Of a DNA stretch of 64,000 nucleotides, positions 8,550-20,643 are shown piece after piece. The position numbers and the translations under genes were made by a program. The stretch is from positions 21,964 to 85,963 of the forward strand of contig QKPN01000014.1 in the NCBI GenBank assembly GCA_003258405.1, in the 5' to 3' direction. Source of the DNA: Rhodobacteraceae bacterium DSL-40. GTDB taxonomy: Bacteria; Pseudomonadota; Alphaproteobacteria; Rhodobacterales; Rhodobacteraceae. The notes beneath the pieces were generated by a model. That model ran no database searches, was not told the origin of the DNA, and saw nothing but the letters and a program-made list of their open reading frames with translations. Every line of letters begins with the position of its first letter. The first letter of the stretch is position 1.

Positions 8550-9632
8550 CTAGATTTCGAGTTCGACCCGTCCGCGCGGGTTCGAGCAGCAGGCGAGGAT
8601 GTAACCTTCCTCGATCTCTTCGTCGGTGATGCCACCGTTGTGCACCATGTGCACTTCGCCCGAGATCTTCTTGGTCTTGCAGGTGCCGCAGACGCCGAAG
8701 GTGCAGCCCGACGGGATGGCGATGCCGGCGTTGCGGGCAACGGCCAGCACGGTGTCGGTTTCGGTGCAGGTCTGGGTGATGCCGGAGATGTCGAAGACCA
8801 CTTCGGCCGCGACGTCTTCCTGCGGCAGGTGGTCGTCGGGCAGCTCGACCTCGACGAGCTCCGGCCCCGGCGTGCCGGGAGCGTGGAAGCTCTCCTGATG
8901 GTAGTGGTCCATGTCGAAGCCAAGGCCCGCGAGCGCCTCGCGCACCGCCTGCATGAAGCCCTCGGGGCCGCAGCAGAACACTTCGCGCTCGAGGTAGTCC
9001 GGCGCCATCAGGCCGAGCATGAGCTGGTTGAAATGGCCCTGATAGCCGGTCCAGGGCTGGTAGGGATCGGGCTGCTGCACGACCCACTTGAGATCAAGCC
9101 CGGCGATGCGCATCGCCATGTGCTCGAGGCGGCGCTTGAAGATGATCTCCGAGGGGCGGCGGGCGCAGTTCACGAAGACGATGTCGCAATGCCGGCCGAG
9201 GTCATAGATCTCGGTCGTCATCGACATCATCGGGGTGATGCCCGAACCGGCGGAGATGAAGAGATACTTCCGCGCCGGGTATTCGGTCGAGGTGAACCGC
9301 CCGCCGGGGCCGGTCGCCTTCAGCGTCATGCCCGGGCGGAGGTTGTCGATGATCCAGCGCACCCCGATCGAGGTGGCTTGCGCCTTCATCGTGATCGTCA
9401 GCGATTTCGGGCGCGACGGCGACGAGGAGATCGTGAAGGTCCGGTAGAGCGGACCCCCCGGCACGGGCAGTTCGAGGGTAAGGAACTGCCCGGCCTCGAA
9501 GGCGAAGGAACGTCCCGAGGGGGCCTGGAAGCAGACCGTGACCACATTCGGGGCCTCCGGCAGGATCGAGACGCACTCAAGCGGCTCGTTGTCGGTCCAG
9601 GTCTCGTTTGCAGTCTCTTGGGGCTTCGCCAT
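8550..9632 (-). CDS. gbcB: Glycine betaine monooxygenase reductase subunit
   Basis: A 360-residue ferredoxin reductase in three parts: an FAD-binding barrel (RTFTISSSP), an NAD-binding domain (FISAGSGITPM, FCCGPEGFM), and a C-terminal plant-type [2Fe-2S] domain with CTFGVCGTC and a last ligand in ACCSN. It takes electrons from NAD(P)H and passes them to the Rieske oxygenase GbcA for oxidative demethylation of glycine betaine to dimethylglycine and formaldehyde. It starts 6 bp after the gbcA stop on the same strand. Assignment to betaine rather than carnitine or another quaternary amine rests on the gbcA-like partner and the surrounding pathway. Confidence 0.88.
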   Translation of the reverse strand: MAKPQETANETWTDNEPLECVSILPEAPNVVTVCFQAPSGRSFAFEAGQFLTLELPVPGGPLYRTFTISSSPSRPKSLTITMKAQATSIGVRWIIDNLRPGMTLKATGPGGRFTSTEYPARKYLFISAGSGITPMMSMTTEIYDLGRHCDIVFVNCARRPSEIIFKRRLEHMAMRIAGLDLKWVVQQPDPYQPWTGYQGHFNQLMLGLMAPDYLEREVFCCGPEGFMQAVREALAGLGFDMDHYHQESFHAPGTPGPELVEVELPDDHLPQEDVAAEVVFDISGITQTCTETDTVLAVARNAGIAIPSGCTFGVCGTCKTKKISGEVHMVHNGGITDEEIEEGYILACCSNPRGRVELEI

Positions 9633-9638
9633 CGGGAA

Positions 9639-11917
<2,279 letters not shown>

Positions 11918-12016
11918 TCGCTGCCCGGAGCGAGGCAGGGAGGGCCGTATTGCCCGTCTGAGGTCAGGACGGTCGCCCGACATTCGAGAGGGCCGAAGCG
12001 GACCCCAAAAACAGAA

Positions 12017-12040
12017 ACTCCGGCGGAAATCCGCCGGAGT
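12017..12040. terminator. Hairpin terminator between convergent lysR and dimethylglycine dehydrogenase genes
   Basis: ACTCCGGCGGA and TCCGCCGGAGT form an 11-bp perfect stem with a 2-base formal loop. On the minus strand it is followed by TTTCTGTTTTTGG, a U-rich tract fitting termination of the 12070-14631 gene. Confidence 0.8.
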
Positions 12041-12069
12041 CGCTTGAGCAGAGCTATACCGATGCCGGC

Positions 12070-14631
12070 TTAGCTGCGCGGCTTGAGGTTCTCGGGATCG
12101 TAGAGCGGCGCGTAGCCGACGCCCGCCACTTCGACGGGATAGGTCTCGTCGAAATAGGTGACGTTGAGCTTGCGGCCGACCTGGCAATAATCCCAGGGCA
12201 GGTAGGCGAGCATGATGTTCTTGCCCACCGTCGGACCGAACGCCTGCGACGTGGTGTAGGAGCGGCGGCCGAGCGCATCGACGAGCACTTCGCCGGTCTC
12301 CGGGTCCATCACCGGCATGGTGTTGACCGGGAAGCGGGCCACACCCTTGCTGTCGGTGTTTTCCGTCATCACCAGGGTGCAGAGCATCGCGGGCTGGTGC
12401 TCGCGGGCCCGGTATTCGAGGTGCTTCTCCTTGCCGTGGAAGTCCGCTTCCTTGACCTTCGGGCGCGCCAGGTCACCCTCGTAGAGGTTGTACTGGGTGT
12501 GCAGGTCGGCGTTCTGCAGGCGCAGGGATTTCTCCATCCGCCGCGAGTTCGCGTAGGTTTCCACCCCGACGGCGATGACACCGGTGGAGCGCAGCGCGTC
12601 CCAGACGGCGAGGCCGTCGTCGTAGGCCATGTGCAGCTCCCAGCCCTGTTCGCCGACATAGGAGATGCGGAAGGCCGAGACCTTCTTGCCTGCGATCTCG
12701 ATCGGCTTGATCGCGGCAAAGGGGAAGTTCTCCTTGTCGAGCATGTCCGGGTCCGCGACGACCTTCTTGAGGTTCTCGCGGGCGTTCGGGCCCCAGATGC
12801 CGATGGTGGTGAAATCCTCGGTCACGTCGGTGATGGTGACATCGAGGCCTTTGTCCTGGGCGGTGCGCTTCATGTACATCAGGTCGCGCGGGCCGGCGTC
12901 GGCGCCGTTCACCAGGCGGCAGCGGTCGGCCATGCGGAAGACGGTGAAGTCCGCGCGCACATTGCCTTCGTCATCGAGCATGTGGGTGTAGATGCCCTTG
13001 CCGATGTTGGCGTCGCCGCCGATCTTGGCCGCGCAGAGGTATTCCATCAGCGCGACGTGATCCGGGCCGGAGATGTCGGTCATGTGGAAATGCGAGAGGT
13101 TGATGATGCCGCAATCGGCGCTCATCTCGAGCTGCTCGGCATTCGAGACGCGCCAGAAATGGCGGTTGTCCCACTCGTTTTCGCGCACCGGCACCTGATC
13201 GGCGTATTTCTCGAGGAGATGCTCGTTGGCCGCGTAGCCATGGGCCCGCTCCCAGCCGCCGAGTTCCATGAAATAGCCGCCGAGCTCGACTTCACGCTCG
13301 TAGAAGGGCGAGCGGCGGATGCCGCGGGCGTTGCCGAAGGGTTCGCGCGGGTGGACCGGCGGGTTGTAGATCTTGGCGGCGGTTTCCAAGCAGCGGCCCC
13401 AGATGAAATCTTCGGTGAGCTGGAACTCGTTGAAGCGGGAATAGTCGATCGAGTGGTGGTCGATATGGGTGCGGCCGTCGGTCATCCAGTCGGCGATGAG
13501 CTTGCCCATGCCGGGGCCGTCCTTGACCCAGATCGCCACGGCATACCACAGGCCGCGGAGCTTGCGGCTTTCGCCCATCGAGGGGCCGCCGTCGGTGGTG
13601 GTCTGCAGCAGGCCGTTGAACGAGTGGCTTTCGTTGAAGCCGAGCTCGGCGAGGATCGGGGTCAGCTCCATCGCGCGTTCGAGCGGCTCGATCACGTCCT
13701 CGAGCACGAGGTCGCGCATGGAGGGCGACAGGCGCGACTGTTCCTTCTCGAGAATGTCGCGCGGATGCACCATGCGCACGTCCTTCTCGTAGTAGTAGCC
13801 CCATTCCATCTGGCCGCCCTCGGTGGTGGAGGGATCGCCCGTGTCGCGCATGTAGGCCGAGTTGCCCTGGTCGCGGAGCAGCGGGCGGCCGATCTCGAGG
13901 CCGGTGCCGGCGAATTCGTCATACGGGCCGAAGAAGGTCAGCGGATGATCGACGGGCATGACCGGCAGATCCTCGCCCGCCATCGCGGCGATGAGGCGGC
14001 CCCAGAGGCCGGCGCAGACGACGACATGGTCGGCCATGATCGTGCCGCGGGTGGTCTTCACGCCCGTGACCCGGCCGTTCTCGGTGATGAGCTCGAGGGC
14101 GGAGGTGTTGGCGAAGGCGCGGAGCTTGCCGGACTTCTCGGCGGCGTCGACGAGCTTGCCCGCAACGGTCTGCGAGCGGGGGATGACGAGGCCCGCATCC
14201 GGGTCCCACATGGCGCCCTGGATCTGGTCTTCCTCGATCAGCGGGAATTTTTCCTTGGCTTCGGCCGGCGTGATCATCTTCACGCGGGTGCCGAAGGCGC
14301 GGCCGGAATCGCAGCGGCGCTTGAGCTCTTCCATGCGGCCGTCATCGCCGACACGTGCCACTTCGATGCCGCCGATGCGCGAGTAGTGGCCCATCTTCTC
14401 GTAGAAATCGACCGAATACATGGTCGTCCACGTGGTCAGCAGGTCGTGGCTGGTGCAGTAGCAGAAGTCCGAGGCGTGGCCGGTCGAGCCGATGTCGGTG
14501 GGGATGCCGGACTTGTCGATGCCGACGATATTGTCCCAGCCGCGCTCGATCAGGTGATGCGCGACCGAGGCGCCGACGATACCGCCGAGACCGACGATGA
14601 CGACATTTGCGCGTTCGGGAAACGAGGACAT
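12070..14631 (-). CDS. Dimethylglycine dehydrogenase-like FAD/folate (GcvT-family) oxidoreductase
   Basis: An 853-residue two-part enzyme. The N-terminal half is a DAO-type FAD domain with the dinucleotide motif VVIVGLGGIVGASVA and GSTGHASDF, whose H52 is at the place where dimethylglycine and sarcosine dehydrogenases attach FAD covalently. The C-terminal half (from about residue 430) is a GcvT/aminomethyltransferase domain that binds tetrahydrofolate. The expected reaction is dimethylglycine to sarcosine with transfer of the methyl carbon to THF and electrons to ETF. folD, etfA and etfB lie immediately upstream on the same strand, which supports this. Sarcosine or another N-methyl amine is a possible alternative substrate. 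The ATG at 14631 was chosen over a GTG 12 bp upstream. Confidence 0.8.
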   Translation of the reverse strand: MSSFPERANVVIVGLGGIVGASVAHHLIERGWDNIVGIDKSGIPTDIGSTGHASDFCYCTSHDLLTTWTTMYSVDFYEKMGHYSRIGGIEVARVGDDGRMEELKRRCDSGRAFGTRVKMITPAEAKEKFPLIEEDQIQGAMWDPDAGLVIPRSQTVAGKLVDAAEKSGKLRAFANTSALELITENGRVTGVKTTRGTIMADHVVVCAGLWGRLIAAMAGEDLPVMPVDHPLTFFGPYDEFAGTGLEIGRPLLRDQGNSAYMRDTGDPSTTEGGQMEWGYYYEKDVRMVHPRDILEKEQSRLSPSMRDLVLEDVIEPLERAMELTPILAELGFNESHSFNGLLQTTTDGGPSMGESRKLRGLWYAVAIWVKDGPGMGKLIADWMTDGRTHIDHHSIDYSRFNEFQLTEDFIWGRCLETAAKIYNPPVHPREPFGNARGIRRSPFYEREVELGGYFMELGGWERAHGYAANEHLLEKYADQVPVRENEWDNRHFWRVSNAEQLEMSADCGIINLSHFHMTDISGPDHVALMEYLCAAKIGGDANIGKGIYTHMLDDEGNVRADFTVFRMADRCRLVNGADAGPRDLMYMKRTAQDKGLDVTITDVTEDFTTIGIWGPNARENLKKVVADPDMLDKENFPFAAIKPIEIAGKKVSAFRISYVGEQGWELHMAYDDGLAVWDALRSTGVIAVGVETYANSRRMEKSLRLQNADLHTQYNLYEGDLARPKVKEADFHGKEKHLEYRAREHQPAMLCTLVMTENTDSKGVARFPVNTMPVMDPETGEVLVDALGRRSYTTSQAFGPTVGKNIMLAYLPWDYCQVGRKLNVTYFDETYPVEVAGVGYAPLYDPENLKPRS

Positions 14632-14707
14632 TCTTGATTCCACTTGTTCGAGGAGTTTGTGGGAAGATTAGACGGATTGGCGGGCGGGCTCTACAGCCCA
14701 GAAGACA

Positions 14708-14745
14708 TGCGCCGCGCGAGAAACAACGGTTTCACGCGCGGCGCA
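14708..14745 (-). terminator. Long stem-loop between folD and the dimethylglycine dehydrogenase gene
   Basis: TGCGCCGCGCG-a-GAAAC pairs with GTTTC-a-CGCGCGGCGCA around an AACG loop: 16 pairs with one A-A mismatch. It lies 11 bp after the folD stop and before the next gene on the same strand, so it can terminate or attenuate the etfBA-folD transcript. It has no long U-tract. Confidence 0.55.
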
Positions 14746-14755
14746 GAAGGTATGG

Positions 14756-15640
14756 TCACCAGAGCTGGGGTGCGACCCGCCCGGAGCGACGAAAGGCGGC
14801 GAGCAGCGTGTTGTGCATGAGGCTCATGATGGTCATCGGGCCGACGCCGCCGGGCACCGGGGTGATCGCCCGCGCCCGTTCGGAAGCATGGGCGAACTCG
14901 ACATCCCCGACGAGGCGTTTCTCGCCGTCGCGGATCACCCGGCTGGTGCCGACGTCGATCACCGTGGCGCCGGGCTTGATCCAGTCGCCGCGGATCATCT
15001 CGGCGGAGCCGACAGCGGCGACGACGATATCGGCCTGGCGGACCTTGTAATCGAGATCGCGGGTGCGCGAGTGCGCCACCGTCACCGAGCAGTTCTCGGC
15101 CAGCAGCAGCTGGGCCATCGGCTTGCCGACCAGAATCGAGCGGCCGACGACGATGGCATCGAGCCCGGAGAGATCGCCGAGCGTCGATTTCAGCAGCATG
15201 AGGCAGCCGAGCGGCGTGCAGGAGACGAGGCCCGGCAGGCCGGTTGCGAGATAGCCCGCGTTGACCGGGTGCAGCCCGTCGACATCCTTGGCCGGGTCGA
15301 TGGCCTCGACGACGGCAAGGCTGTCGAGATGGCGGGGCAGCGGGAGCTGCACGAGGATGCCGTCCACCGTATCGTCGGCATTGAGCGCCGCGATGAGCGC
15401 GAGCAGCTCTTCCTGCGAGGCGGTTTCGGGCAGGACGTGCTCGAAGCTTTCCATGCCGAGCTTGCGGGCCATGCGGCCCTTGCTGCGGACATAGATTTCG
15501 CTGGCCGGATCGGTCCCGACCAGCACCACCGCGAGACCGGGGGTGCGCCCGGTCTCTTCGGTGAAGGCCGTGACGGTTTCCGCGATGCGGTCGCCGAGGC
15601 CTGCGGCAAAGGCCTTTCCGTCGATGATCTTTGCGGTCAT
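14756..15640 (-). CDS. folD: FolD, methylene-THF dehydrogenase/methenyl-THF cyclohydrolase
   Basis: A 294-residue bifunctional cytosolic enzyme converting 5,10-methylene-THF to 10-formyl-THF. Recognisable features are [12 protein letters not shown] at the start, the catalytic region [13 protein letters not shown] with its lysine, the [10 protein letters not shown] loop, the NADP-binding GRSILVGKP, and the signature [10 protein letters not shown]. It starts 34 bp after etfA on the same strand. Here it would process methylene-THF released by demethylation of dimethylglycine and sarcosine. A good ribosome binding site (GGAGAG) precedes the ATG at 15640. Confidence 0.93.
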   Translation of the reverse strand: MTAKIIDGKAFAAGLGDRIAETVTAFTEETGRTPGLAVVLVGTDPASEIYVRSKGRMARKLGMESFEHVLPETASQEELLALIAALNADDTVDGILVQLPLPRHLDSLAVVEAIDPAKDVDGLHPVNAGYLATGLPGLVSCTPLGCLMLLKSTLGDLSGLDAIVVGRSILVGKPMAQLLLAENCSVTVAHSRTRDLDYKVRQADIVVAAVGSAEMIRGDWIKPGATVIDVGTSRVIRDGEKRLVGDVEFAHASERARAITPVPGGVGPMTIMSLMHNTLLAAFRRSGRVAPQLW

Positions 15641-15674
15641 TTCCGCTCTCTCCCTGATGGGCCGCGACGGGACG

Positions 15675-16607
15675 TCAGAGCTGACGCGCCATTTCCGGCA
15701 GGACTTCGAAAAGATCGCCGACGATGCCGTAGTCTGCCACCTGGAAAATCGGGGCTTCGGCATCGGTGTTGATGGCGACGATGATCTTGCTGTCCTTCAT
15801 GCCCGCAAGGTGCTGGATCGCGCCCGAGATGCCGCAGGCGATGTAGAGATCCGGCGCCACGACCTTGCCGGTCTGGCCGACCTGCAGATCGTTCGGGGCA
15901 TAGCCCGCATCGACGGCAGCGCGGGAAGCGCCCACGGCGGCACCGAGCTTGTCGGCAACCGGATTGAGCACATCACGGAAGGTCTGGTCAGAACCGAGCG
16001 CGCGGCCGCCGGAGACGATGATCTTCGCCGCGCTGAGATCGGGGCGATCGCTCTGCGACAGGATGTTCTCGACGAAGCGCGAGAGATCGCCGCTGGCGGC
16101 TTCCTCGACGCTCCGGACCGGCGCTTCGGCTGCGGCGGCGCCTGCGGCGGCGAAGCTCGCGGTACGGATGGTGAGGACGCGCTTTGCCTCGGTGCTCTGC
16201 ACCACCTCGATGGCGTTGCCGGCATAGATCGGACGCTTGAACGTGTCGGCCGCGACGACCTCGGTCACCTCGGAGATCTGCATCACGTCGAGCAGGGCGG
16301 CGACGCGGGGCAGGACGTTCTTGCCGGTGCTGGTCGCGGGGCTGAGGATGGTGTCGTACCCCTCGGCGAGGGCGACGATCAGCGCGGCGGTGGGCTCGGC
16401 AAGGCGGTGCTCCAGCGCGTCGGCCTCGGCGACGATCACCGAGCGGACGCCGGCGAGTTTCGCGGCCTGGGCGGCGGCGTCGCTGGCGTTCTTGCCGGCG
16501 ATCAGGATGTCGATCTCGCCGCCGATCTGCGCCGCGGCCGTGAGGGCCTTCGCGGTCTGGTCGGAGAGCGTGGTGTTGTCGTGGTCCGCAAGGAGAAGAA
16601 TGGCCAT
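15675..16607 (-). CDS. etfA: Electron transfer flavoprotein alpha subunit
   Basis: A 310-residue EtfA with the N-terminal domain ([10 protein letters not shown], then [13 protein letters not shown]) and the conserved C-terminal FAD-binding block GGRALGS through [14 protein letters not shown]. With EtfB it accepts electrons from flavin dehydrogenases and passes them to ETF:quinone oxidoreductase. It follows etfB by 20 bp. Its position between folD and etfB, beside a dimethylglycine dehydrogenase-like gene, suggests an ETF dedicated to methylamine oxidation. No ETF:quinone oxidoreductase gene is in the window. Confidence 0.93.
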   Translation of the reverse strand: MAILLLADHDNTTLSDQTAKALTAAAQIGGEIDILIAGKNASDAAAQAAKLAGVRSVIVAEADALEHRLAEPTAALIVALAEGYDTILSPATSTGKNVLPRVAALLDVMQISEVTEVVAADTFKRPIYAGNAIEVVQSTEAKRVLTIRTASFAAAGAAAAEAPVRSVEEAASGDLSRFVENILSQSDRPDLSAAKIIVSGGRALGSDQTFRDVLNPVADKLGAAVGASRAAVDAGYAPNDLQVGQTGKVVAPDLYIACGISGAIQHLAGMKDSKIIVAINTDAEAPIFQVADYGIVGDLFEVLPEMARQL

Positions 16608-16627
16608 GGTCTTTGATTCCGCTTCTA

Positions 16628-17377
16628 TCAGATGACGCCAGCTTCGTTCTTGAGCTTGTCGAGCAGTTCGGCGACGTTGCCGACCTTCACGCCAGCCTGA
16701 CGGGTGGCGGGCTCCTCGACGCGCAGCACGGTGAGGCGGCGCGCAATGGAGGCGCCGAAGTCTTCCGGGCTCTTCGTCTCGAGCGGCTTCTTCTTTGCCT
16801 TCATGATGTTCGGGAGCGAGGCGTAGCGGGGCTCGTTGAGGCGCAGGTCGGCGGTGACGATCGCGGGCAGGTTGATCTCGATCACCTGAAGGCCGCCATC
16901 GACTTCGCGGGTGACCTTTGCATTGCCATCGCCGAGCGCGATGCCGGAGGCGAAGGTGCCCTGCGACCAGCCCAGGAGGGCGGCGAGCATCTGACCGGTC
17001 TGGTTGCAATCGTCGTCGATGGCCTGCTTGCCGAGGATCACGAGGCCGGGCTCTTCGGCCTCGACAACACCCTTCAGGATCTTTGCGACGGCGAGCGGCT
17101 CGACGGCGGTCTCGGCGGTGATGAGGATCGCGCGATCGGCCCCCATGGCGAGCGCGGTGCGCAGCACGTCCTGTGCTTGGGCCGGGCCGACGGAGACGGC
17201 GACGACTTCGCTGGCCGCACCGGATTCCTTGAGACGCACTGCCTCCTCGACGGCGATTTCGTCGAAGGGGTTGATGGACATCTTGACGTTGGCCAGATCG
17301 ACGCCGCTGCCGTCGGCCTTGACCCGGATCTTCACATTGTGGTCGATGACCCGCTTCACAGGCACCAGTACCTTCAT
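16628..17377 (-). CDS. etfB: Electron transfer flavoprotein beta subunit
   Basis: A 249-residue EtfB. It begins [12 protein letters not shown] and contains [13 protein letters not shown], the AMP-binding region around [15 protein letters not shown], and the recognition-loop region [20 protein letters not shown]. It forms the ETF heterodimer with the downstream etfA product. It is the first gene of the etfBA-folD group, with GAGGAAG before the ATG at 17377. The divergent AraC-type regulator starts 270 bp away, and that gap probably holds the promoters of both. Confidence 0.94.
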   Translation of the reverse strand: MKVLVPVKRVIDHNVKIRVKADGSGVDLANVKMSINPFDEIAVEEAVRLKESGAASEVVAVSVGPAQAQDVLRTALAMGADRAILITAETAVEPLAVAKILKGVVEAEEPGLVILGKQAIDDDCNQTGQMLAALLGWSQGTFASGIALGDGNAKVTREVDGGLQVIEINLPAIVTADLRLNEPRYASLPNIMKAKKKPLETKSPEDFGASIARRLTVLRVEEPATRQAGVKVGNVAELLDKLKNEAGVI

Positions 17378-17646
17378 GTTTCTTCCTCGCTGCACGGCAC
17401 TCCGGTGGTGCCCTGTTGGTTCCAAGAGTATGACCGCGACGCCTTATGGCCGGTCGGTTTTCGTCTGCTCTGGCCGGTCTTTCGCCCGCAGAGCCATCGG
17501 CCCAAGGGGAAAGCGGCACGGAGCCGGGATTCGATGAGGGGCACGATTGCGCCATTTGGCGCCTCGGGAACAGAATGATTGCGTCAAAACGGGATTAGGG
17601 CTACGACAGTGGTTCAGGATCCTTGCTGAGCCCGGAGCTAAGTCGG

Positions 17647-18690
17647 ATGCCTTCCCGTCAGAAGCCGCAGAGAGAGACGTCCCGCAGCACGGTCACGCGC
17701 GCCCTGCGCCCGCGCACGGGCGGCGCGCGGCTTTCCGTCGGCTTCATCCTCGCCAAGCGCTTCACGCTCTGCGCCTTTGCAAATTTCGTGGATGTGCTGC
17801 GGCTCGCGGCCGATGAGGGCGACCGCAGCCGCCCGATCCTCTGCAACTGGACCGTGCTGTCGGACACCATGGACGCGGTGACCTCGAGCTGCGGCATTTC
17901 GGTGCAGCCGAAGGAGCGGCTCGGCGACCCTGCGCGTTTCGATTACATCGTCGTCGTCGGCGGGCTGATGGACGAGATGCCGGGGCTCGGCACCGTCTAC
18001 GAGCGGTTCCTGCATCAGGCCGCCGCGGCCGGCGTGCCGCTGGTGGGGGTCTGCACCGGGGCATTCATGCTGCATCAGGCCGGGTTGCTCGATGGCTACC
18101 GCTGCTGCGTGAGCTGGTTTCATCACGCGGACTTTCTCGAGCAGTTCGAGGGAATGACGCCGGTCACCGATCAGATCTTCGTGGTGGACGGCGACCGGCT
18201 GACCTGTTCGGGCGGCGCGAGTTCGGCGCATCTCGCGGCCTATCTCGTCGAGCGGCACGTGGGGCGCGCGCAGGCCAGCAAGAGCCTTCACATCATGATC
18301 ATCGACGACGCGTTGCAGCCGGACAAGCCGCAGCCCGGCGTGACGCTCGATTTCAGGACGCGGGATCCGATCGTGCTCAGGACGCTGCTGCTGATGCAGC
18401 AGAACATCGACACGCCGCTTTCGGTGACGGAGATCGCGCGGCGCATGGGGCACAGCAAGCGGCAACTCGAACGGCATTTCCGCACGGCGCTCGACACCTC
18501 GCCGCAGGCGGCCTTTCTCAGCATCCGGCTGTCGCTGGCCTATCATCTGATCGAGACGACGGACAAATCCATTGCGCAGATCGCGGTTGATTGCGGCTTC
18601 TGCGATTCCTCGCATCTCAGCCGGATGTTCCAGCGCCGCTTTGACATGGCGCCGAATGCCGTGCGCCAGATAGGCAAGCCGGACGCCTGA
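17647..18690 (+). CDS. GbdR-like AraC-family regulator with GATase1-like sensor domain
   Basis: A 347-residue regulator in the GlxA group. Residues about 30-200 form a DJ-1/PfpI (class I amidotransferase-like) domain with the elbow VCTGAFML, and residues about 230-340 form the double helix-turn-helix AraC domain (VTEIARRMGHSKRQLERHF, IAVDCGFCDSSHLSRMF). GbdR of Pseudomonas, which has this architecture, senses glycine betaine or dimethylglycine and activates demethylation genes. Placement between etfBA-folD and the BCCT transporter gives the same role here as the best inference. The ATG at 17647 has GGAG nine bases upstream; a TTG at 17623 is a weaker alternative. Confidence 0.85.
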   Translation: MPSRQKPQRETSRSTVTRALRPRTGGARLSVGFILAKRFTLCAFANFVDVLRLAADEGDRSRPILCNWTVLSDTMDAVTSSCGISVQPKERLGDPARFDYIVVVGGLMDEMPGLGTVYERFLHQAAAAGVPLVGVCTGAFMLHQAGLLDGYRCCVSWFHHADFLEQFEGMTPVTDQIFVVDGDRLTCSGGASSAHLAAYLVERHVGRAQASKSLHIMIIDDALQPDKPQPGVTLDFRTRDPIVLRTLLLMQQNIDTPLSVTEIARRMGHSKRQLERHFRTALDTSPQAAFLSIRLSLAYHLIETTDKSIAQIAVDCGFCDSSHLSRMFQRRFDMAPNAVRQIGKPDA

Positions 18691-18710
18691 CCCCACGCGG
18701 GGGGGGAGGC

Positions 18711-18736
18711 AAACCCGGGCCAGGCGGCCCGGGTTT
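18711..18736. terminator. Bidirectional terminator between the AraC-type gene and the BCCT gene
   Basis: AAACCCGGGCC-aggc-GGCCCGGGTTT is an 11-bp perfect stem with a 4-base loop, placed between two convergent genes. The outer A/T pairs supply a short U-tract in both directions. Confidence 0.85.
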
Positions 18737-18743
18737 CTTGGTG

Positions 18744-20465
18744 TCAGCGCGGTTCGCTGGCCAGGCCGCGCCAGATCGCGACACACATCAGCAGCAGCAC
18801 CAGCGTGAAGGGCAGGCCGGTCGAGATCACCATGGCCTGGAGCGACTTCAGACCGCCGACCGAGAGCAGCAGCACGATGGCGACGAGGCCTTCGAAGAGG
18901 CACCAGAACACGCGCTGCGGCACCGGAGCATCGACCTTGCCGCCTGCGGCGATGGTGTCGATCACGAGGCTGCCCGAGTCAGACGAGGTCACGAAGAAGA
19001 CGATGACCAGGACGATGCCGATCATCGAGGTGATCGAGGTCCAGGGAAGCGCATCGAGCATCGCGAAGAGCTGGAGCGGAAGCTCGGCGTCCTTGGCTGC
19101 GGTATAGCCGTCATGCACGACCTGGTTGATCGCGGCGCCGCCGAAGACCGACATCCAGATCACGCAGACGAGCGAGGGCACGAGCAGCACGCTGATGAGA
19201 AACTCGCGCACGGTGCGGCCACGGCTGACGCGGGCGATGAACATGCCCACGAACGGCGACCAGGAGATCCACCACGCCCAGTAGAACGCGGTCCAGCCCT
19301 GAACGAAGTTCACGTCGTCACGCCCGACCGGGTTGGAGAGGGCGGGGAGGTATTCGAGGTAGGCGAGGAGGTATTTGCCGACGCCGGTGAGGATCAGGAT
19401 CGTGGGACCGGCTGCGACAACGAAGATGAGCAGCAGGAAGGCGAGCCCCATGTTGATCTCGGAGAGCAGCTTCACCCCGGCCTCGAGGCCACGCACGACC
19501 GAGAAGAGCGCGATCGCCGTGATGAGGATGATGAGGATGATCTGTGAGGTGGTGTCGATGGGCATGCCGAAGAGCTTGTTCATCCCGGCGTTGGCCTGCG
19601 CAGCACCGAGGCCGAGCGAGGTTGCGAGGCCGAAGAGCGTCGCGAAGACCGCAAGGATGTCGATGACGTGGCCAGGCCAGCCCCAGACGCGCTCGCCGAA
19701 GATCGGGTAGAAGGCCGAGCGGATGGTGAGCGGCAGGCCCTTGTTGTAGCTGAAGAGGGCGAGGCTGAGCGCGAGGATGGCGTAGATCGCCCAGGGGTGC
19801 AGCCCCCAGTGGAAGATCGCGGCGGCCATGCCGAGTTTGATCGCACCGGCTTCGTCCGAGGCGGCGCCGAGCGGGGACCAGTCGGTACGAACCCCGTCCG
19901 CCCCGACTGCGGTACCGCCGAGCGAGGAGGAGAAGTGGCTCAGGGGTTCCGAGACACCGTAGAACATCAGCCCGATCCCCATGCCGGCGGCAAAGAGCAT
20001 CGAGAACCAGCCCGTATAGGTGAAATCGGGGGTCGCATCGCGCCCGCCGAGGCGGATCTTGCCGTAGGGGCTGACGATGAGAACGAGGCAGAGCAGGACG
20101 AAGATGTCGGCCGCTCCAAGGAAGAACCAGTCAAAGCCCTGGGTCACTTCCGAAAAGATCGCATTGAAGATGGTGCCCGCGAGCTCCGGCATGGCGATCG
20201 TGAAGACCACGAAAGCAACGACCGAGAGAGCAGAGATCGCGAAGACCGGGTTGTGAACGTCGAACCCGAACGGGCCGAAGCTCCCCTCGATATTGTCCTG
20301 TCCAATCGTGTAGTCGGTTTGAATCAGACCCTCTGGCTGGGTCTCGTCGCCGATGTCCGCGGCCGACGCATCTGCATTGGCTTGGTTTGTCAAGAATATC
20401 GCTCCTGTGTTGGAATTCGGGGATGTCCCCTTGGTCGGAAGCCCGGTTGGCCGGACCTTATTCAT
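18744..20465 (-). CDS. BCCT-family betaine/choline/carnitine-type transporter
   Basis: A 573-residue transporter with about 12 membrane helices. BCCT hallmarks are the glycine-rich segment AAGMGIGLMFYGVSEP in the substrate region and the tryptophan-rich motif FYWAWWISWSPFVGMFIARVSRGRT. The first ~60 residues are hydrophilic and cytoplasmic. It should import glycine betaine or a related quaternary amine by Na+ or H+ symport and so supply the neighbouring catabolic genes. It is convergent with the GbdR-like gene and divergent from soxB. Whether it serves osmoprotection or nutrition cannot be told from sequence; the context favours nutrition. Confidence 0.9.
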   Translation of the reverse strand: MNKVRPTGLPTKGTSPNSNTGAIFLTNQANADASAADIGDETQPEGLIQTDYTIGQDNIEGSFGPFGFDVHNPVFAISALSVVAFVVFTIAMPELAGTIFNAIFSEVTQGFDWFFLGAADIFVLLCLVLIVSPYGKIRLGGRDATPDFTYTGWFSMLFAAGMGIGLMFYGVSEPLSHFSSSLGGTAVGADGVRTDWSPLGAASDEAGAIKLGMAAAIFHWGLHPWAIYAILALSLALFSYNKGLPLTIRSAFYPIFGERVWGWPGHVIDILAVFATLFGLATSLGLGAAQANAGMNKLFGMPIDTTSQIILIILITAIALFSVVRGLEAGVKLLSEINMGLAFLLLIFVVAAGPTILILTGVGKYLLAYLEYLPALSNPVGRDDVNFVQGWTAFYWAWWISWSPFVGMFIARVSRGRTVREFLISVLLVPSLVCVIWMSVFGGAAINQVVHDGYTAAKDAELPLQLFAMLDALPWTSITSMIGIVLVIVFFVTSSDSGSLVIDTIAAGGKVDAPVPQRVFWCLFEGLVAIVLLLSVGGLKSLQAMVISTGLPFTLVLLLMCVAIWRGLASEPR

Positions 20466-20643
20466 AGTTCTCTGGGCGTGAGGGCGCCGCCGTGGTCGCG
20501 GCGACCCCTCAGGCCCGCCCTTCGCCGTTTCTCCCTCTGACCCAGTATTCGGGCGCGCTCCGGCGGGAAGACTGCCGGAACGGCCAATTTTCAGGGTATT
20601 CAGTCAATCCGTCCGGTATCTATGGGTGAAGCACTGCGACACA

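Noticed and set aside
12397..14637. A 746-codon frame antisense to the dimethylglycine dehydrogenase gene
   Set aside because: Shadow frame without ribosome binding site or recognisable motifs. The sense gene is unambiguous.
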